Of a stretch of DNA of 64,000 nucleotides, positions 11,888-25,300 are shown one piece after another. Positions within the stretch are counted from its first letter, which is position 1. Each line of letters starts with the position of its first letter. Position numbers and translations under genes: made by a program. The notes under the pieces were generated by a model. The model worked only from the letters and a program-made list of their open reading frames with translations. It ran no database searches and had not been told where the DNA came from. Source of the DNA: Tetragonia tetragonoides (lineage: Eukaryota > Streptophyta > Magnoliopsida > Caryophyllales > Aizoaceae); assembly GCA_038025085.1 (NCBI GenBank), contig CM076142.1, positions 32,084,001 to 32,148,000 on the forward strand, read 5' to 3'.

Positions 11888-12557
11888 TTTTTTTTTCAAT
11901 TGAAACGAACAAACTTTAGTATGTTTCTTATTTAATAGTATACGAGTCCCACATTAAAAAATAAAAAAACGTACAAACAAACTAAGAACAACTCAAAATT
12001 TATGGAAGGTTAACACTTGAGGAAAAGTTTAATGTTATTAGACAATTTTGGGCGTTAGATGAGATTGAGATCAAGCCTAATATCTATTTTATTGACATGT
12101 ACATTTAAGTTTTTTTAGTTAGGAGTAGACCAAACCCCTTTAAAATTGTTTTGTAGTCTAAAGTCATGTAATGTTTTTTTCTAAAAAAAAAAGAAAGAGA
12201 TAAATAGTCGTGTACTCAACAAAAATATCACGCTCAAGGTAAGAAGTTATTGAAGATAAAAAAAAATATATGAATATAATACAACTATTTTTGGATCAAA
12301 CATTTCAACAAAAGTAGCTTCTTTTTTTTTTTGAGAAAAGAAGCTGTTTTTCTAATATATAGTCAACATGTATAATTGGAGTTTAAATAAATTAAGAAGG
12401 AAAGTGAGAAAAATAAATAAGGCAATAAACTTGAACCAATAATATTAATATTTCCAAACTTAAATTATCAGGAATATTAGGCAACATATCTTAAATTATC
12501 ATGATTAATATAATTAAAACATGAAAAAGAAAAGTGGAAAAGGATGAATGGAATAGT
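11888..12557. other. AT-rich spacer, no gene seen
   Basis: It follows the LINE tail and has no ORF or clear repeat apart from short A and T runs. It may be the body of the Helitron whose 3-prime end is at 12903, but I could not find the matching 5-prime TC end. Confidence 0.5.
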
Positions 12558-12597
12558 ACTTCCATTGGTACACCAATAGTACTTCCATTGGTACACC

Positions 12598-12759
12598 AAC
12601 TCTGAGGGGGTAGCTCAGTTGGTAAGACCTTTGAGATCTATTTCAGGGGTCCCAGGTTTGAGTCCCCTTAGGGCCACTGGAGGTTTTTTTGGTCGTTAAC
12701 TTCAGGGCCCATGGGATTAATCAAGCGAAGCTTGGATATCCATGTTATCTAAAAAAAAA
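12598..12759 (+). mobile_element. tRNA-derived SINE with perfect 17-bp target duplication
   Basis: It carries a tRNA-like A box (GGTAGCTCAGTTGGTAAGA) and B box (AGGTTTGAGTCCCC), a tRNA-unrelated body and a terminal A10 tail. It is flanked by ACTTCCATTGGTACACC at 12581-12597 and 12760-12776. A further copy of the same 17-mer at 12558 lies in a 23-bp tandem duplication of the target. Related copies occur at 23415 and 53918. It is transcribed by RNA polymerase III and moved by LINE enzymes. Confidence 0.9.
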
Positions 12760-12879
12760 ACTTCCATTGGTACACCTCCCACATAACAATGTAGGGAGAG
12801 AGGAAGCACAAATGATAAATATACTTAGTGATTTTTAAGTCTCAATATACTAAATATTATCTTTTTTATACTAAATATA

Positions 12880-12903
12880 CCGTGCATTGCGGGCAAAAAC
12901 TAG
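12880..12903 (+). mobile_element. Helitron 3-prime end (hairpin plus CTAG)
   Basis: An imperfect hairpin, CCGTGCATTGCGGG, is followed after six bases by CTAG and then T. This matches the established Helitron 3-prime architecture (hairpin about 10 nt before CTRR, insertion before T). The same motif occurs at 43734-44370. The stem here is imperfect, so this copy is old. The 5-prime end was not found. Confidence 0.55.
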
Positions 12904-12904
12904 T

Positions 12905-13346
12905 TAATATAAAACAAATTTGTGTAAAAGGTCGTGATGAGCCTAAGAATCCGTGTTTGATGATTTTTTGGCAATAAGTTACCTAATAATAGATTTATTT
13001 TGCGTTTAGAAAAAACGTTATTAATTTTGACCATTGGCTTATTGAAAAAAAAGGAAAGAAGATTCACAATTAAAAATACTCTACCTAGATTTATTACAAT
13101 TATTGATGGTCAAAGTGTTATACGATAAGTCGGTAACCATGCATCGTTAAATGAAAAGCTCAATTGTTGTTAAAAGAAAAATAAAAATGAAAAGTTTAAT
13201 TTGGAACCGAGGGAGTAAAAGTTATTGTTACCCATTGCGTAGTCAGTTGTTAACATTCATATCATAATTCATACCATACAACATACACAATCAGTCCAGG
13301 GTTATCGCATGTGCTTCGGAGTTGAGAACACAACGCAAAACCAATA
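12905..13346 (-). other. 3-prime flank of OTU3
   Basis: AT-rich sequence without ORFs. It must contain the OTU3 3-prime UTR and poly(A) site, but no single signal stands out. Confidence 0.4.
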
Positions 13347-16300
13347 TCAAACAAGCAGATCATAATGATTCCTTCCGCTGTAAAGTAGTCTCACTACTTC
13401 CCGTGGCTCTCTCTTCCTTGAAGCTTTGCGATACTCTTCTCCATACTCTGCTATAGGAATGAAAGCAGAGCCCCAACCACTTTTACTCTGCAAAAAAGAT
13501 TAGAAACTTGACTGACAGAACTACTCAAAGGCATAGAGGATCTCTACTATCACAGAAGAGATAAAAAAAGAACAAAGAAAAATGGCAACACCAAAATAAA
13601 CAAGCAGAAAAATTAAAGACCCGCAAAAGAAAAAAAGGAAAGACCCTTTCTTGAGCAAATGTTGACCAACAAGTTTTCATTCTGCCACAAGCTGTTATTG
13701 CAGATATTGATAAGCTCTGCAGCGGGTTGTTTTCGTGGACTGTATCCTGTGCTCCTTCTAGGAGAGTACTTCTCTCATTGGACTATGTATGTACTCCAAA
13801 GTTTAAAGGGGCCTCAGGAATTTTCATCTTAAGCATGTTTGGCCTAGCTTGTGAGGAGCTTCTACTTAGTCCCCTATTTTCCCTCACAAACCACTCCCTC
13901 CACCTCCTCGTCACACCCATTTTCAACTTCCAAAAAGTTTCAATCACCCCCTAGGACCCCCTAGAAGCTCCAAAAGTAGAAGCACCAAATTGGAGCTTCT
14001 ACAATTGGGCCTCCCAATGGGTGTTTTGAGCATCATAGAAGCTGAAAATGAGGGTGAGGAGGGGGAGGGGGAGGGGGAGGGGGAGGTTTGTGGGGCAAAA
14101 TAGTAGAAGCTCCTCACAAGCTAGGCCAAACACCACCTTAAAAGATGGAACATAGCCTCAATTAGGAAGCTTGTGTGGGATACTCACCCTGAAAGATAAG
14201 CTATGGATCCAGTGGGTTGATGCTTTCTAAATTAAACACAGATTCTGAGATATATACATCCCTACTCAAGCTTCTTCGATGATAAAAAGGAGTTTGATGA
14301 CAGTGATAGACTCTGTTGGTCTTCTTTGGCAGTCAAATGCAATGCTTTGTGGCTTATGTGTATGCAAAGACTTCCAACAGTTAACAGATTGCAGATAACT
14401 GGCATTGGAAATAGTAGTAGTGTTACCTATGTCCTGTGTGGGACTGAACCTGAGACAGCCAATTATTTATTGAGTGCACCTTTTCCAAAGAACTACTTAT
14501 GCTCATGGTCTTGTGGATTGGTGATTCTATCCCTGGTTCATCTTGGGGCCAGGTGCTGCAATGGACATAAACCACTTCCTTGGGAAAGAGTGCTAGGAGG
14601 CAACATATGAAAGCTATAATAGCTTTTACATGCTACTCAATTTGGGGAGCAAAGAATGCAATTCTCCCACTCCTAGGGAAGTCGGTAGGAGAACTGTATT
14701 CCACCTCCATGCGAAAGCTGCTGGCATGAAGAGTCATAATTTGGTTGATCTGGTGTTTTTTTTTTTTTTTTTTTTTGAACGGCAAAGTAACCTCCAACTT
14801 TGTCAGAAATGAGACTTGGACCCAGGTCATTGCTGGGACAAGTGGGGGGTGCGCCATTGCGTTACCCACCCCAAGCTCAATTGGTTGATCTGGTTACAAA
14901 TGAGCTGAACCATTTCCCATATTTTGCTGGTTTGTTATATCTCCTGCATGCGATATTCCCAGGTCTGACAATTTTTTGATGTTGATTTGTAAGTAGACTG
15001 ATTGGGACTTCGTAATCTGGTTTGTTATAGCAGGCTAATAGGTGGGCTGTAAACGCGAATCATAATTTTGGAAATGCACCAAAAATATAGACACTAAATC
15101 TGGGATATATGTGAACATAACTCCTAAAATTCATGATGGTGTGGCATAAATTCACAGCATTGAGGAATGTGTGTGTCTATCAAACACCCTAGTTTCGGTT
15201 CTCACATTAAGAGTTTTAGCCTTAAGGTAGTTCCCTACAGAACTTTATATGAGATTTTACATGCAAAACAAGGTTTCAAAGGTATTGCCCGGGAAATTTT
15301 CCATTTCTTAATTGAAGCTTATGGAGTTGGCCTCATAAAGTCATAAGCTACTACAGTTAGGGCACTAAGAAATAATTAAGAGTGTTACTCCCTTCATCCG
15401 GATTCAGTGTCACATGTTTGACCCTCAAAATTAAGATTTTGCTTGAATCGCCATTATTATAATTACATTTTAATCCAGAAATCCCAAAATAGTCAATATC
15501 CGCATTAAAGAAGAAGTATAATACTACTAAAATTTCAGCTAAGATTAGTTAAGACAGTAGCCTGAAAAAATTTCTGAAAATCCAGCGGAACTCAAAGAGG
15601 TCAGATTTAACAATCTAGTTCCTTTCACCATAAATTCCTAGTTTGCTGCTTCACCATGAAGTAACTTAGGCCTCCATTTCCATTCTATGATTCTATATTA
15701 GGAGATAGTATGTATTCTAGATTAGTATTGTTTGGTCAAGTCTAACCCATCGAATAGAAGAAAAAAAATTGAAACATATAAAACCATTTCACAACATAAG
15801 TGTATCATACTATTATTGGAAAAAATAATGAGTTCTGCACACCAACATTGACTCCAAACAGCAACTTTTTTTTTTTGCTAAACTAAAAGGGGGTGCAAGT
15901 GAATGGCGACCGAGGCACCTCCTGCTACATTTCGGACTCTCGTGTTCAACAGCGAACATATCAGACTAACTGAACAACCAGCGCAAGCACTGGCCCCGTC
16001 AATGTAGCACCAACAAGGGGCTAGTATAGTTCCTAGAAGCCAGCAGACACAAGGCATGGGGGGAATGCCTCCAAACAGCAACTTATAAAACATTACTTGC
16101 GCAGTTATATTGAATGCTTTTGAAGCTTGAAGCCTAGTTCACAAAAACTCTACATATTACAATTTTCCGGTTTCCATTTGTGTGGAAGTATTGGTTGAGT
16201 TTGTCGGATCCGTCCCTCAACACTAGACCTGGCAAACGGGTCGGTCGGGTCGGGTTTCGGTCGGTCAAATATGGGTCGGGTCGAATACGGGTCGGGTCAA

Positions 16301-19300
16301 ATACGGGAATACATCGGGTCAAATACGGTTTCGGGTTACCCAACGGGTTTGACAAATATTGTCTCACAACATTCGGGTTCGGGTCCGGGCCGGTCTCGGG
16401 TCAAAACGGGTCGGGTCATTCCGGGTTGGAATCTTGTCGGGTCGGGTCTATGGTGGGTTCGGGTCGGTCATCGGGCCAGGTCAGTTTTTGCCAGCTCTAC
16501 TCAACACTATGACCAACGTTTTAGGTCTTCTAATATTATTATGTGATATCGGACATTGAAAGAATATGAACCCATGCTACCCAGCTTTCTAACAAAACAA
16601 TAATCTTTAGCAATTCATGCTGCAACATCCTAACAGTGAACCACATACCACAGATTGGCCCTAAGCTTGTATCATTTACTCATTTAGTAAACATGAATTC
16701 AATAATCGCTTTGTTAGAACAGGAAACTAACCTCATTCTCTGGTATATAAACAAAAATTGGCTGACGGCACAACTTTGATAACACCTGCAAGAAAATGGT
16801 CACTGGTATAGCTCAAAGATGTTTGTTCAAATAAATACATACTCATGAACACATCACCCAAACACAGGAAATTATTTCAGTTTGCATCTTTCTTCGAAGT
16901 CAGAGGGAGACAAGACAAATCATTATTGTCAAATCAACAGCGTGAGAACCATCAGGCATAAAAGCAATACGTCAATAACAACATCATATACAACAGTTTG
17001 CAGATTATAAAAAGCTCTTTCGAACACAATTATTACACAGTGCATCAAAATTTTAATAGTCCTCCACTTAAATAGCAGAAGCAGGAGAACGAAATTCACA
17101 AGTCCGGCCATTTCCTTGTACCTACTTACGGGATAAGAGATGGGGTTTGCAGCCAGAGTTCAATTGCCTCGTTTAATAAATTCAAATTCGGATTTATGAA
17201 CAGCTGCTGTCAAAAGCTCTACCTCTTGGCCTTGTCATTTATGTCTTTGATTTCCTTTCCCCATTTTGCAAGTGGATTTAAAGTGCGAGTTCTGACATAT
17301 CTGTCATTATAATACTGATATGTTTCTCAGACTCTTCGACACGGATCCGACACAATATCGGAACACAGCTTCAAAAGATAAAAGGATACTGACATCTTAA
17401 GGGAAACAAATTAAATATAAATAAATAAAAACCAAGAAACTGTTATATGAGGCATATTTTTGCAGCGGAAATTAACTTGTTTTTCTAGTGTTTGTATTTA
17501 GAGTATCAAAAGGACTAAATAAAGAACAAGAAATTTAAAAAATATGATCTAGTCTTGAAAAGTCGGTCAATCAAGTCTAGAAATACTCTTGATGAAATGA
17601 GAACACTTAGGACCGTTTGGTTGGGGGTAATGATTAAGGGGGTAATGGAATGGATTTTTAGGCAAAATAGTAATGTGGAGTGGTGATGAGGGTAATGATT
17701 AATGGGGGGTAATGGAAAATATGAAGGAAAATGGGGGAAAGTCATTACCCTAGGGGGAGGTGGGTTTCTATTATCCCTCAAATGAGGGTAATCATTACCC
17801 TCCTTCTCACAAATTTAACCCCCCACTACCTCACATACCTCTCATTTTAGCCTAAAAATCCATTCCATTACCCCCTTAATCATTACCCCCAACCAAATGG
17901 CCCCTTAGTTGATCAAATAGCAAGTTTCTCGATCCTCCACAAGATCTTTGAAGCATCCTCTGTGAGGACATTAGTGGTGTGGTTTGGCCCCGCCTCAAGG
18001 GAAATTTAGTAGATAGTTAGTTGTCCTTTAATTTACCTTAAAGAAAAATAGGAAATTCACAAGAGTTCAAAATTATAGTTATTCACGCTATCTTGAAACA
18101 CCACCCAAATCAACACCTGGTATCCAACAAGGCTCCAGTACAATTTGATACTCCTATCAATATTACTCCCCATGAATTCTAAATTCCAAACCCAAAACAT
18201 TCCTGTAGTTGCAGATCCAATCAATTGAGCAGATACACACTACTTCTCCCTCAAACGCAATAACTAAATGCTACAATCCTCTCAGTTTTGTCGTCTGCTT
18301 CGTTCACCACTGGGCTCCAGTCTAAGCCAAGAAAGACAAGGTCCATCTGTAGAATAGTCATGCCAACCAATGCTCCACCCACCGAAGTCAATTTGGTTTT
18401 TCCATCATAATTTTTATTTCGGTTGAAATAAAATGGTATACAACACAATAAACTGAGGTGGAACCCACAGTTCCACACTAGCTGAACCACAACACTATAC
18501 ATAGATGCTCACAAGTCACAAGAACACTCAGCTTTTGGATGATAAATAAAAATCATATAGAGTGCTGCCTCTATTTTGCTAAAATCTTCATTCCCATAAA
18601 GGTTTTTCCACCTTGGTGGATTAGGGTGGCTCTTTAACTTGCTCTTCGTGAATTTAATCCTTTATAGATCACAGGGGTGAGCTTCATAACCACTCCAACC
18701 GAGTTTCTTAGAGCAAGGTGAATCAATGGAGTTTATACACCACTATCCCAAAGACACTTAACTAGTAAGGATACAATAAAGAAAGGAGAGTTTTTCTACC
18801 CAACCAAATAAACCATAAGATCACAAACCAGGATCCCTATCCCTACTACAAACCAATACACTTGAAGCGATCCACCATAGTAGCCAGGTAAACCCAACTC
18901 TAGCGGTCTAGCCAATTGTTCCAAGCAACCACCTCCCTATATAGAGGACAGAATATACATGTACATGTACACACAGGTAGTTAAAAGAAAACAGTATATA
19001 TGTACAGATCTATATTATACATGGAAGGACTTAAAATTATTAGCCACACTATTCTCAAGCAAAGTTAATGTTATCGTAAAAGTTAAAAGTTTTACTTTCT
19101 CCTTCTACTACAATTAGCCAAACAGGTTTCTCCAGGGAGTAGCGAGTCACTAGCTTCTACTTTCTGTTTATCTTGAGCAGCAATAAGCCGATAACAATGT
19201 CTTCCTAAGATCACAAACGAGACTGCATGACTTTTTGTCGGGGGGAAACACTTCATAAATATTAAAACATTAGCATCACACTTCACACACTAATTTAAAA

Positions 19301-22300
19301 GACAGAGAAGCATCAAACAAGCTGCTTGCAGAGCAAAAGATGCCTGCCCATATAAAGCACTAACCAGCAGCTCAGACTCTCCTCCCCAGAAGTCAGATCG
19401 TCCAATGCGTTGGCAGTATCTGCAGAGAATAGTACATATAAATGAGACTGGGATGCATCTAGCTGACCCTATTCAGAACCTGAATGTTATGTGCTGAAAC
19501 TTAATCAGTAAGATGCAAAACACTTTTAAAAAACAAACAAAGAGCTTTAACCGCTTCAAAGGCTCATCAACAGTAATTGCAACAACTGCTTCTTGATACT
19601 GACGACTTTCTTCGTCACTTTCACATATAATTTCTTTCACAGCAGTCCTTAACTCATCTGCAATGTCACGAACAACATGGTCACGCATAGTAAGAAATAC
19701 AATTAAATTCTTCTAAAATCCAGTTTAAAAGGGATTTGCATATCCCCCTGCTACAGATGCTGCATAATAGTAATCACACAGCAAGAATGCAGTAGAATAT
19801 GCATATTAGGATAAAGAGAGAGAAGACAATAAGATAGCAGGGAAAAGAAAAAAAAGAAAAAGAAAAGAATACCAGCATCGTCTCTCTCTTGGTGTGCTTT
19901 AAGAGTAACGCCCTTGTTCCTAGCCATGCCTTTGACCTGATTTCATAATTAAAAGTCTAATTAATTAGAAAGTAGTAGCAGAAGGGAAAAAATAAAAATA
20001 TAACTATCATTTCAAATACCAGTTTTCTTCCACCCAACACTTTCTGGTTATTTTTTTTATTTTCCCTTTCCCCCAGTAACCTAATCTAATGTCTCTACTG
20101 GTGGAGTATATAAGCCAACCTAAGAGAAAGTTACTTTAATTAAGTGTGATAAGTCGTTAGTTGAATCAACATCAACATTACACCAGTAGTAACCCCAGTG
20201 CCTCCGAAAAGGCTCCCACATAAGCGGGGTAGGGGGGGTCGGTTGTACGCAGCCTTACCACTGTGAAAACAGAGAGGTTCTTTCCGTTTGACCCATAATC
20301 TGATGCACGACGACCATCTGCAACTTCACAATTAAATATATGCAGACAGTTTGATAAGCCATTTCGATTTAGTTCATTAAATTCCAAACCCAAAGAGAAG
20401 TGAATCTATTTGGCTCTATAAGTCATTAGTTACAAAGCTATATACATAGCATAAAAGGGATCAAAATTCACATACACTGTTCATTGTTATAGTAAGCAAA
20501 AACCTCCTGTGAATTTCTCTCTCTTCCTTCTCTTCTTTCTCTTCAGCTAACAAAGTTAATCCCACTCTTTGATTTTTAACTTTAGGGTGAAACGGAAATG
20601 GGAGCACCAAGGTTGATCTGATTCTGTTATTTCCTTCCTTCATCCTTCTAGGATAGTGTTTATTGTGAGCTTGAATTTTCCTTCAATGGCGCTGCTTTTC
20701 AAAATACACAATTGGCCCAGACCCAGAGTTCTCAATGATATTGATGCCTACAATGGATCTCAATCACGATCCATTTTTCCTTCATAGTTCGGATCATCCC
20801 AATATGAAGTTGGTGAATAGTTTACATGACGAAGGCAATAATGCTAGCCGGAGCAAAGGGCGATAAGACAATTCTGAGTGCAAAGCTAAAGGTACTTGTG
20901 TGAAGCCAGCTGCTATTTCACCACTTTTTGAACAAAAAATCGAATGCGATAGTATGGTGAATTGGTGATAGCTGAATCTTGAACGTCATTTTCCTGAATC
21001 TAAGAAGTCAGAGGCCCTCATCTATGCAAGTTCGACTAACTGCATTGGGATGAACTGAATGAAATGTTTGAGCAGAATAATGAGCCATTATTGTTTCAAT
21101 ACCAGAAAGAAATTCTGAGATTAACTAAGCTGAAGAAACTATGGGTGAACTTAGTTAATTGGTGAAATGCAAGGAAATGGCAGTAAACAAGGAAATGGAA
21201 GTAAGACGTACAATTGTGAAATCTCCGCCTTTGCTAATCATAATGCTGTTATAAAACACTGGACAAGAATATGAGAGTACTGCCTTCATGGCTGGTAAAG
21301 GGGGCTTTACAAACCTTGCTGGTAATACCAAGGATGGGAAGAGCAACAATAAAAGTCGGAGGATCTGTTACCACTCAACTTACCTTGAAGTAGATTGTCA
21401 TACCGTAGGCAACATACACTTATTATTGCTGCTATTTTGTCCCCTCCTCAACTTTCTTACATGTATTTGACACTTATCAAACCTTAATGAATTATTTCCC
21501 ACATTCTTGAACAAAACCTTATCAAGACTAATGTTGGAAATGGTTCACACAACAACCCTCGGTTGCTTCAATTGTAGGAAATTTTCAATGCTAGCTCTGA
21601 CACCAAGTTGATGTGTATAGTAAACGCAAGGAGCGTATGAGTAAGTAGGGTTCAAGATTCAATCTTCATCGATCTTAAAGAAATTGATACTAATAGGAAC
21701 GTGTTTAGGGTTCATTTTAGTTGCTGGAAATCAAATAGAAATCACACACAGATATTCAGTAGATTACCCTTAGAATCGTAAAGGCTATGCCACCAACTTC
21801 TAGTTGAAGTTCTAGATTTAAATGAACAAATTTGTTTATAGGGTGAAGCCTAAGAAAGCTTAAAGACAAGAAACTCAACTCTTGTTGAGCTAAATGAAAC
21901 TCAGTTTCATCAATCAAAGCAATCTGAACTAAAATTATTAGATCAAGGCTATTCATACCTTCAAATGGAATATGGAAACTTGTATTAACTGGAATAAGGA
22001 AATATCCAAAACAAGTAGGATATTGTTCAATGGATGTAGGTAAAAGATAACAATTACAAGCTAAAACAAACAGGAAAACTTGTTCTTGGTGTCCAAGGCA
22101 ACACACCTAAAGCTCTTATGAGTCAAAACTACTCAGCATGCACAAGCTTAAGAGCTTATCATGTCCAAGCCCATGCAAGCTAGCATCAATACCTTGTAAA
22201 TCACACAAAACCCAATAAAATTTGCTCTCCAATGGATCTAAGGACTGTTGCTCCCACATGGCCATTCCTCTAATGTAACTCCAGCACCATCTTCTGAAGT

Positions 22301-25300
22301 AGTTTGTTCTACTTCTTTTTATTTTTTAGATAAGAGAGAATTTTATTAATCAACCAAATGAAAGAATACAAGTAGGGGAGGACAAGAAGTCCTCGAATGA
22401 ATACAAAAAATATCTACAACTCCCCCCAATGAAGTTGAACAAAGGTCAGTGGAACCCCCTTGAAGGCCCCTGCTGCCTTCGCCTGAGATGCCAAATAAAT
22501 AATATGATCCCAAACATAATCGATGGTCTTTTCAGAGGCGGAGAAGATTCTCGAGTTCCGCTCTAACCAAATACACCACAGAATAGCCATACAAGCACAC
22601 TTCCGCCACAACTTGCCCTCTTTCCCCCTCCCTCCAGCAACAAACCGCATCTGAAGAAACTGGCCCACTGTAGCACGGCTAACAAAAGGCTCTCCCCCAG
22701 TCACCACAACAGCCTAGCAAACTCGCACAACACAAACAGGTGCAGGCCATCCTCACAATCATGATGGCACATAACACACACATCCGGCGACAAACACCAA
22801 CCAGGCCTCCGCCGCTGCAACATGTCATGCGTATTCACCCTGCCTAACACCAAAGTCCACACGAAGGCGCGCACCTTCAGAGGAACCTTAGACTTCCAAA
22901 TATATGTAGCAAGAGGAAAATGGAGAAATTGAGACGGGAGACTAAGCCGATGCAGGAAGGAGGACGAAAGCCCAGAGGAGTCTCCTTCCCAAGTCCGAGA
23001 GTCGTCCCTAGGGACGAGAAGAGTAGTGTTTAGGACACGCACGAGGGTAACAAGTTCCTCCATCTCACGGTCATGGGGAGGTCGGCGTAAATGTAAGTCC
23101 CAGTTTGTTCTACTTCTAATAAGCAGCCCTGAATCTTTCCTAGCATTGCTTATTCTGTTTCGTGAGCTTCACATATTCACACATTACATGCTAGGCTGGG
23201 CCATATATCCGTATGCAAAGCACATATTCATCCTGATTTTCTTCTGTGAGATGTGTGTTTCTTGCTAAGAATCATAGACTGCTATTCTCAAACAGTGTTG
23301 TTTCCACACATTCTGCTTTTACACTCATATATGTTGACTTTTGAGGCCTTAGAGAGTCCAAACATCTCTGATGCAGAATATTTCCTCACAATAGTAGATG
23401 AGTACACACTACACAACAACCACGAGTTGGTAGCTTAAGACCTCTGAGATCTATTCTAAAGATCACTAGTTTAAGCCCCCCACCCCAACTGGAGGTTTTC
23501 CTGGCCATTAAATTCAGGGACCATAAGATTAGTTGGGCTAAGACACCCACATCTAAAAAAGAAATCCTGGACACAACTTTTGCGACAAAAGGATCAAGTA
23601 CCTCAGTTGCTTAAAATATTGTCAAACATGAAAGCCATTTTCATAAATTATCAATTTAATACTGCAGCAGCAAGCTAAATGTCAGGAAATCAAGTTAGGT
23701 GATGATAATAATGCTTATTTCCATGCGAAGGTGAAGGAAAATAGAGCCATGGTCAGAATAAATGCCCTGTACAATCCACAAGGGGTCCGGTTGTGTGAGC
23801 CTGATCAGATTACTCAAGAGGTGGTGAAATTCTACAAAGATTTGTTTGGTACTGCCAAGGAGGTTTCGTTGTTTGATGAGGATATTTTCAAGTGTGGCCC
23901 CTGTCTTAATGTCGAGCAGCAGCATGAGCTTTGTGGTCCGGTCTCTGATAGTGAAATTAAACAAGCACTTTTTGAGATTCCTAATGGTAACGGGTACTCT
24001 TGTTTCTTCAAAGCTTCTTGGGAGGTAACTGGTTCACTTTTTTGTAAAGCAATTAAACAATTTTTTGATAATGTCAAGTTATTAGGGGAGGTTAATACTA
24101 CTATTGTCTCCCTAATCCCAAAATGTCCTAATCCTAGCACCATGGCTGACTTTAGGCCCATTGCATGTTGCAATGTAGCCTATAAAGTGATCACCAAACT
24201 TATTACAGCTAGATTAACAAAGGTGGTTAGTGAGCTAGTTGGAAAAGAACAAGCAGCGTTTATTGCGGGACGGAATGTCAGTCAAAACTTACTCATTGCT
24301 CATGAGATGGTGCAGTTATATGGAAGAAAACATGTGTCCCCCCGTGCCATGATCAAGATTGATATTAAGAAGGCGTATGATACGGTGAGTTGGTCTTTTC
24401 TGTAGAATATGTTGGTTGTGTTTGGCTTGCCTACCTGGTTGGTTCGCAAAATTATGATATGCGTGCAGACATCTAGATTCACTTTTAACATCAATGGTGC
24501 TGCGGAAGGGTATTTTAAAGGTGCTTGTGGTTTACGCCAGGGAGATCCCATGTCCCCGTATTTGTTTGTACTTTGTATGGAAGGATTATCTCGTATGCTT
24601 CGTCCCCTTATGCATTCTCCTGGATTTCATGCTCATCCGAAGTGCGGGAGAATTGAGCTTAACCATATAATTTTTGCTGATGACTTGTTGATTTTTGCTA
24701 GAGGTGATGAGATGTCAGTGGCTAGAGTTGTTGCTACTTTTGAACAATTTGCTTGTTTTTCTGGTTTGTGTGCAAATCAAGCTAAGAGCTGCATATATTT
24801 TGGTGGAGTAGAAAATTCTGTAAAGGCGACTATCATGGCTGCCACTGGTTTTAGCGAAGGAAGCTTACCTTCTAGGTATCTTGGGCTCCCTCTCTCCTCG
24901 TCAAGGCTCACTAAAACATTATGTAGACCCTTGCTTGAAAAGATTGGGAGGAGTGTCAATCACTGGGCTAGTCATATGCTGAGTTATGCAGGGAGGTTAC
25001 AGTTACTTACATCTGTGGTTTTTTCAACACAAGTTTACTGGTCTGCTGTATACATGTTACCGAAGGAAGTCATTTATGAAATTGAGACTCTATGCAGGAA
25101 ATTTCTTTGGGGGAAGCTAAACCAGATAAGATACATGGCACCTGTGAGCTGGGTATCTATTTGTCAACCCAAAGAGAATGGTGGGCTGAATGTGAAGAAT
25201 TTAGGCAGAACAGAGCTGCAAACTGTAAACTTTTGTGGTGGGTCTGTCAAAAGGGAGATGATGTGTGGTCCTCTTGGGTTTATGCCTATCATCTGAGGCA

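Larger units (their letters stand above)
13640..14940 (+). mobile_element. LINE ORF2 C-terminal fragment, interrupted by a MITE and a SINE
   Basis: Translated pieces show the end of the LINE RT region (FILPQAVIADIDKLC, VCTPKFKGASGIFIL, then RWNIASIRKLVWD after the MITE). A zf-RVT segment follows (NALWLMCMQRLPTVNRLQ, VTYVLCGTEPETANYLL). The frame is broken by stops and two later insertions at 13833-14136 and 14755-14880. It lies antisense in OTU3 intron 7. Confidence 0.75.

Noticed and set aside
12601..12680. tRNA gene suggested by A and B boxes
   Set aside because: It has no cloverleaf-forming acceptor pair, carries a poly(A) tail and is flanked by a 17-bp target duplication, so it is a SINE. 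The same applies near 53930.
15390..15620. Stowaway MITE starting at TACTCCCTTCATCCGG
   Set aside because: No matching inverted terminus or TA-flanked right end could be found.
19473..19688. ORF starting MRDHVVRDIADELRT as a separate gene start
   Set aside because: DELRTAV and beyond are OTU3 exon 5, but the part before it is intronic. GCAG at 19658-19661 is the acceptor, and exon 4 joins to it in frame as DDA-DELRTAV.
19870..19926. ATG at 19926 (MARNKGVTLKAH) as the OTU3 start codon
   Set aside because: The exon extends upstream to an acceptor at 19937 and joins in frame to exon 3, which holds the catalytic DGRC motif, so this Met is internal.
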